DNA of 64,000 nucleotides from UBA1952 sp965246855 (lineage in GTDB: Bacteria; Bacteroidota; Bacteroidia; Chitinophagales; Chitinophagaceae), in NCBI GenBank assembly GCA_965246855.1, contig CBDFFP010000001.1, positions 98,179 through 162,178 of the forward strand. The letters run 5' to 3'. Positions 60,563-64,000 of this stretch are shown one piece after another. The first letter of the stretch is position 1, and the number at the start of each line of letters is the position of its first letter. The notes under the pieces are model-generated. The model had not been told where the DNA came from, did no database searches, and was given only the letters and a program-made list of their open reading frames with translations. Both the position numbers and the translations under genes were made by a program.

Positions 60563-62581
60563 ATGGAAGAAAATAATCAGCGCCCCGTGCCCAATGGCAC
60601 GCCGGACGGAAAGCCGCCCCGGAAAGGTCCGCGCTTCAACATTTACTGGATTTACGGCATCATCGTTCTGACGCTCATAGGCCTGAATTTCTTTGGCGGA
60701 AACATGGGTGGCACTGCTGCCGAAGACATTTCGTTTCAGCGGTTTAAGAACGAATACCTGCTGCAAGGCCGCGTGAGCAAAGTGGTGGTCATCACTAACA
60801 CGCTGGAAGCGCAGGCTTACCTGAAAGGCGGCGACGGAACTGCCAACAACCGCCCGCCGGGAGCCGGAAACGACGGCCCGGCAAAAGCTTTTAAAATTGG
60901 TTCTGTAGAATCTTTTGAAGCCAATTTGCGCGACGCGGAAAAAGAGGCACTTGCGCTTAACCCGGCGTATAAGCCGGTGGAAGTTACTTACAACCAAGAC
61001 CGTAGCTTGCTGCGCGACTTGCTCGGCAGCTTCCTGCTTCCCTTGATTTTGCTGGTGGGAATGTGGTTCCTGATTATGCGCAAAATGGGTGGCGCAGGAG
61101 GTGGAAGTGGTGGCCCGGGCGGCATCTTCAACATCGGCAAATCCAAAGCCCAGCTTTTTGAGAAAGGCACGAAAGTGAACATCACGTTCAACGATGTAGC
61201 CGGATTAGACGAAGCGAAAGTGGAAGTAATGGAAATCGTGGATTTCCTCAAGAATCCCAAAAAATACACCGCGCTCGGCGGCAAGATTCCGAAGGGCGCA
61301 TTGCTCGTTGGCCCGCCGGGAACCGGTAAAACATTGCTGGCCAAAGCCGTTGCAGGCGAGGCGCAGGTTCCGTTTTTCTCCATGAGTGGCTCCGACTTTG
61401 TAGAGCTTTTCGTGGGCGTGGGCGCAAGCCGCGTGCGCGACCTTTTTAAACAAGCGCGGGAAAAAGCGCCGTGTATTGTGTTCATTGACGAGATTGACGC
61501 CATTGGCCGCGCGCGGGGCAAAAACATGATGATGAGCAACGACGAGCGCGAAAACACGCTGAATCAGTTGCTGGTGGAAATGGACGGTTTTTCCGGCGAC
61601 TCCGGTATCATCATTCTTGCGGCGACCAACCGGCCCGACGTGCTGGATACGGCGCTGTTGCGTCCGGGGCGTTTTGACCGGCAGATTTCCATTGACGTGC
61701 CCGATGTGAAGGGCCGGAAAATGATTTTTGAAGTCCATCTGAAAGGCATCAAAAAAGCAGAAGACCTCAACATTGACCGGCTGGCCAACCAAACGCCCGG
61801 ATTTGCAGGTGCCGACATTGCCAATATCTGCAACGAAGCGGCCCTGATTGCGGCCCGGAAAGGCAAAACGGAAGTGGAGATGATTGACTTCAACGACGCA
61901 ATTGACCGTGTGATTGGTGGCCTGGAAAAGAAGAACAAAATCATTTCTCCTGAAGAGAAAAAAGTCATCGCTTATCACGAAGCCGGACACGCGATTTGCG
62001 GCTGGTTTTTGGAACATGCGCATCCGTTGGTGAAGGTTTCTATCGTGCCGCGCGGCGTGGCGGCGCTGGGTTACGCGCAGTATCTTCCGAAGGAACAATA
62101 CCTCTACACAATGGACCAGATGAACGACCAAATGGTGAGTCTGTTTGGCGGACGGGCGGCGGAAGAAATCATCTTTGGACAGGTGAGCACGGGTGCGCAA
62201 AACGACCTGGAGCGCATCACCAAAATGGCCTACTCCATGGTGAGCGTGTATGGCATGACGGAAGCCGTGGGTAATGTTTCCTTCCACGATTCGGGCAGCG
62301 AATACATGACGCAACGCCCGTACAGCGATGAAACCGCGCGGATGATTGACGAGGAAGTGCGCAAACTGATTGCCCATGAGTATGAGCGCGCGAAGGATTT
62401 GCTACGCCACCACGTTCATCATCTGAAGGCGCTGGGCGAAGAACTGCTGCGCAAGGAAGTGCTTTTCAAAGACGACTTGGAGCGCTTGATTGGTGCGAGT
62501 CCTTACAACAAAGACATGAGTCCGAATGAAGGCATCCCGGCAGTAACGGACGCACCTGCGGCGGAAACGGCGATAAAGTAG
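60563..62581 (+). CDS. ftsH: ATP-dependent zinc metalloprotease FtsH
   Basis: 672 residues; a membrane-anchored hexameric AAA+ protease for membrane-protein quality control. Two N-terminal helices (about 26-45 and 152-172) flank the periplasmic domain. Walker A GPPGTGKTLLAKAV is near residue 250, Walker B IVFIDEIDAIGRARG follows, and the SRH reads ATNRPDVLDTALLRPGRFDR. The zinc motif HEAGH is near residue 472. A Gly-rich linker lies after the second helix. A terminator follows at 62606. Confidence 0.97.
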   Translation: MEENNQRPVPNGTPDGKPPRKGPRFNIYWIYGIIVLTLIGLNFFGGNMGGTAAEDISFQRFKNEYLLQGRVSKVVVITNTLEAQAYLKGGDGTANNRPPGAGNDGPAKAFKIGSVESFEANLRDAEKEALALNPAYKPVEVTYNQDRSLLRDLLGSFLLPLILLVGMWFLIMRKMGGAGGGSGGPGGIFNIGKSKAQLFEKGTKVNITFNDVAGLDEAKVEVMEIVDFLKNPKKYTALGGKIPKGALLVGPPGTGKTLLAKAVAGEAQVPFFSMSGSDFVELFVGVGASRVRDLFKQAREKAPCIVFIDEIDAIGRARGKNMMMSNDERENTLNQLLVEMDGFSGDSGIIILAATNRPDVLDTALLRPGRFDRQISIDVPDVKGRKMIFEVHLKGIKKAEDLNIDRLANQTPGFAGADIANICNEAALIAARKGKTEVEMIDFNDAIDRVIGGLEKKNKIISPEEKKVIAYHEAGHAICGWFLEHAHPLVKVSIVPRGVAALGYAQYLPKEQYLYTMDQMNDQMVSLFGGRAAEEIIFGQVSTGAQNDLERITKMAYSMVSVYGMTEAVGNVSFHDSGSEYMTQRPYSDETARMIDEEVRKLIAHEYERAKDLLRHHVHHLKALGEELLRKEVLFKDDLERLIGASPYNKDMSPNEGIPAVTDAPAAETAIK

Positions 62582-62605
62582 CCGTTCGCTTAGAACTACT
62601 TTTGC

Positions 62606-62641
62606 AGGGCTGTTTTTCTTCGGGAAAACAGCCCTTTTTTT
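62606..62641 (+). terminator. Rho-independent terminator of rsfS-ftsH
   Basis: AGGGCTGTTTT / AAAACAGCCCT stem with an 8-nt loop, then seven T, 25 nt past the ftsH stop. Confidence 0.9.
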
Positions 62642-62652
62642 ATTTCGCTTTT

Positions 62653-62752
62653 TGTCGCCCATCTTTTGTCACCCCGTTCTTCGGCAAGCTCAGAATGACA
62701 GGGCCTTGCCGGACGCAAGCCGACAGGATCCTTTCAGGATGACAAAAAATTA
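62653..62752. repeat. Palindromic repeats with TTTTGTCACCC
   Basis: TTTTGTCACCCCGTTCTTCGG is followed by GCAAGCTCAGAATGACA and a GGACGCAAGCCGACAGGATCC block ending AGGATGACAAAA; quoted in parts. It resembles the sequence around the poly-G tract at 47.35 kb and belongs to the same intergenic repeat layer. Confidence 0.55.
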
Positions 62753-62859
62753 TCTAACAAAAGGGTTATGACCGAAACAGCAGAATGCACCTCTGGGCGC
62801 GTTTCTACACTGCCCCTACCCCTCTTTCGTCTTTTATCTATTTTCTTTTGTCTCCCAAA

Positions 62860-63513
62860 ATGGCCCGTAAAATCCCCGATGCCCGCACCGCAATCCTTCA
62901 AAAAATCCGCAGCGGATTAAACGCAGGCGCGGTGGCGCAGCCTTTCCCCGAAGTGGCGCATGTGGCGCTGAACAGCGTGTTCACGCCATCGCCTTTGCAG
63001 AACCCGGAAGTGTTGTTTGCAGCGGAGTTTCGGAAGCTGGGCGGCGTGTTTGTGTATTGTGCGGATGCCCATCAGCTGGCCGCTGAAATCACCGCGCTGG
63101 CAAGGCAGCGCAACTGGCAGAAGGTGATGTGTACGGAAAAGGAACTGGCGTTATTATTGGACGAAAATGGACTACAAGTAACCAATCCTTCCACACACAT
63201 AGAAAACGCCGACGCCTGCATCACGGGCTGCGAGGCCTTGGTTGCGCGCACGGGTTCTATCCTGATTAGCAGCGCACAGCCGTATGGCCGCACGGCGACG
63301 GTGTATTATCCGGTGCATATTGTGGTGGCGTCCATTAAACAGGTTTTGATGAATATTGAGGACGGCTTAAAATTCCTCACGGCACGCGGCGAAAAGATGC
63401 CGTCTATGATTCACCTGAACACGGGGCCGAGTCGCACGGCGGATATTGAAAAAACGCTGGTCGTGGGCGTTCACGGGCCGGGCGAAGTGGTGGTGATGCT
63501 GGTGGATGAGTGA
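62860..63513 (+). CDS. LUD-domain (LutC/YkgG-like) protein
   Basis: 217 residues from the ATG at 62860; the upstream frame is not protein-like. DACITGCEALVARTGSILIS, TVYYPVHIVVASIKQVLMNI and the closing LNTGPSRTADIEKTLVVGVH with HGPGEVVVMLVDE are the family blocks. LutC acts with LutA/LutB in lactate oxidation, but those genes are not adjacent, and lone LUD proteins are common in Bacteroidota. Its role here is open. Confidence 0.88.
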   Translation: MARKIPDARTAILQKIRSGLNAGAVAQPFPEVAHVALNSVFTPSPLQNPEVLFAAEFRKLGGVFVYCADAHQLAAEITALARQRNWQKVMCTEKELALLLDENGLQVTNPSTHIENADACITGCEALVARTGSILISSAQPYGRTATVYYPVHIVVASIKQVLMNIEDGLKFLTARGEKMPSMIHLNTGPSRTADIEKTLVVGVHGPGEVVVMLVDE

Positions 63514-63546
63514 TTGAGATGTAACCATCTCTTAAACAACACACGG

Positions 63547-63627
63547 GTCATTCAGACGGAGGAGGAGTTTCACTCGCGTGCTGTGTCTCGCGTGCTGTGA
63601 GATTCCTCGCTCCGCGCTCGGAATGAC
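63547..63627. repeat. Palindromic repeat copy
   Basis: GTCATTCAGACGGAGGAGGA ... GAGATTCCTCGCTCCGCGCT-GGAATGAC: one more member of the 4.0-kb family with diverged arms and a CGCGTGCTGTG-repeat loop. Confidence 0.7.
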
Positions 63628-63662
63628 CTACATGTTACAGCGGGCGGAACGTAATAAAGCGG

Positions 63663-63760
63663 GTCATTCCGACGAAGGAGGAATCTCACTTCTGCCGTTC
63701 CTGCCTGTTGTGAGATTGCTTTCGGTGAGTGCTTCGCAGTTCCTCCTTCGTCGGAATGAC
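63663..63760. repeat. Palindromic repeat copy
   Basis: GTCATTCCGACGAAGGAGG arm identical to the 4043 copy, its complement at 63740-63760, and a 50-nt loop including an extra GTGAGATTGCTTTCGG segment. Confidence 0.8.
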
Positions 63761-63794
63761 AAACCTTTTTAGAACCATTTGCTTCTTCTCAACT

Positions 63795-64000
63795 ATGACC
63801 GATCTTTCTTCCCGCTCCGATATTACCGCCTTTTAGACCTTTTCTACCGCCGCATCCGGGAAGAAGCTTTCTTGGGGCCGATTTTCAACGCGACGATAGC
63901 AGAAACGGAATGGCCGGGGCATCTGGAAAAGATTGGTGATTTCTGGGACACGATTCTCTTCCACACCGCGAAATACAAAGGCGCGCCGATTCCGCCGCAC
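63795..64000 (+). pseudogene. Group III truncated haemoglobin, frameshifted and cut by the window edge
   Basis: An ATG at 63795 gives MTDLSSRSDITAF and then a TAG at 63834-63836. In the frame one base back, from 63830, translation continues LLDLFYRRIREEAFLGPIFN, then HLEKIGDFWDTILFHTAKYK and GAPIPPH to the edge. The joined product matches the N-terminal half of group III truncated globins. One base is missing near 63828-63833, which may be a real mutation or a sequencing error in the CCTTTT run. It is about 280 nt after the LUD gene on the same strand. Confidence 0.8.

Noticed and set aside
61205..62377. 390-residue minus-strand frame within ftsH
   Set aside because: Shadow of a fully conserved gene.

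Overview
The window comes from a Bacteroidota chromosome, most likely a Chitinophagaceae-like member (Chitinophagales). The evidence is in the sequence. Three proteins end in type IX secretion (T9SS) sorting domains. There are two TonB-dependent or outer-membrane barrel receptors. Upstream boxes fit the Bacteroidota promoter TTTG-N~20-TAnnTTTG. Families typical of the phylum are present (DUF6261, DUF6794, DUF5618, a CcmE with CxxxY, a mitochondrial-type citrate synthase). Gaps between genes are full of short palindromic and tandem repeats. No rRNA, tRNA or CRISPR array was seen.

Layout. 0-12 kb, almost all on the minus strand: a cut DUF5618 gene, the potassium transporter Kup, a beta-CASP metallohydrolase, a two-domain PpiC prolyl isomerase, a thioredoxin-like protein, an aminotransferase, an unknown gene, a fasciclin protein and an arginase-family ureohydrolase. 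12-18 kb, plus strand: cytochrome c maturation genes ccmE and ccmF, then an overlapping LytS-type kinase and LytTR regulator. 18-25 kb, minus strand: a surface cluster in which two T9SS cargo proteins flank a 1218-residue fibre with a self-cleaving S74 chaperone domain. 25-34 kb: an MtfA-like peptidase, DusB, PrfC, purine nucleoside phosphorylase, a T9SS repeat protein, a DUF6261 protein and a small lipoprotein. 34-44 kb: a TonB receptor with a His-rich partner, citrate synthase, an acyltransferase, overlapping accD-smpB, and pyrR-pyrB. 44-57 kb: a class A beta-lactamase homologue, an outer-membrane barrel, RlmD, a TetA-like efflux pump, an MNT nucleotidyltransferase, several small housekeeping genes and a three-gene carotenoid operon (cruF-like, crtZ, lycopene cyclase). 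57-64 kb: an IS4/IS50-type insertion sequence, biotin ligase, rsfS-ftsH, a LUD protein and a frameshifted truncated haemoglobin gene cut by the window edge.

The most unusual signal is a set of six tandem-repeat arrays in gaps between genes, near 7.9, 18.0, 27.1, 33.2, 41.8 and 49.0 kb. Each has its own unit sequence, but all share a 41-42 nt period. In three of them a 20-21 nt half-period is clear. Five of the six lie just upstream of a gene start. The mix of 41 and 42 nt argues against coding and suggests DNA organised in whole helical turns. I do not recognise a named family for them. A second layer of dispersed palindromes built on GTCATTCCGACGAAGGAGG recurs at about 4.0, 32.2, 43.7 and 63.6 kb.

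Genes that plausibly work together: ccmE-ccmF (haem delivery to c-type cytochromes); the kinase-regulator pair; accD with the biotin ligase (fatty-acid synthesis); pyrR-pyrB (pyrimidines); the His-rich protein with its TonB receptor (probably metal-linked uptake); the carotenoid trio; and rsfS-ftsH.
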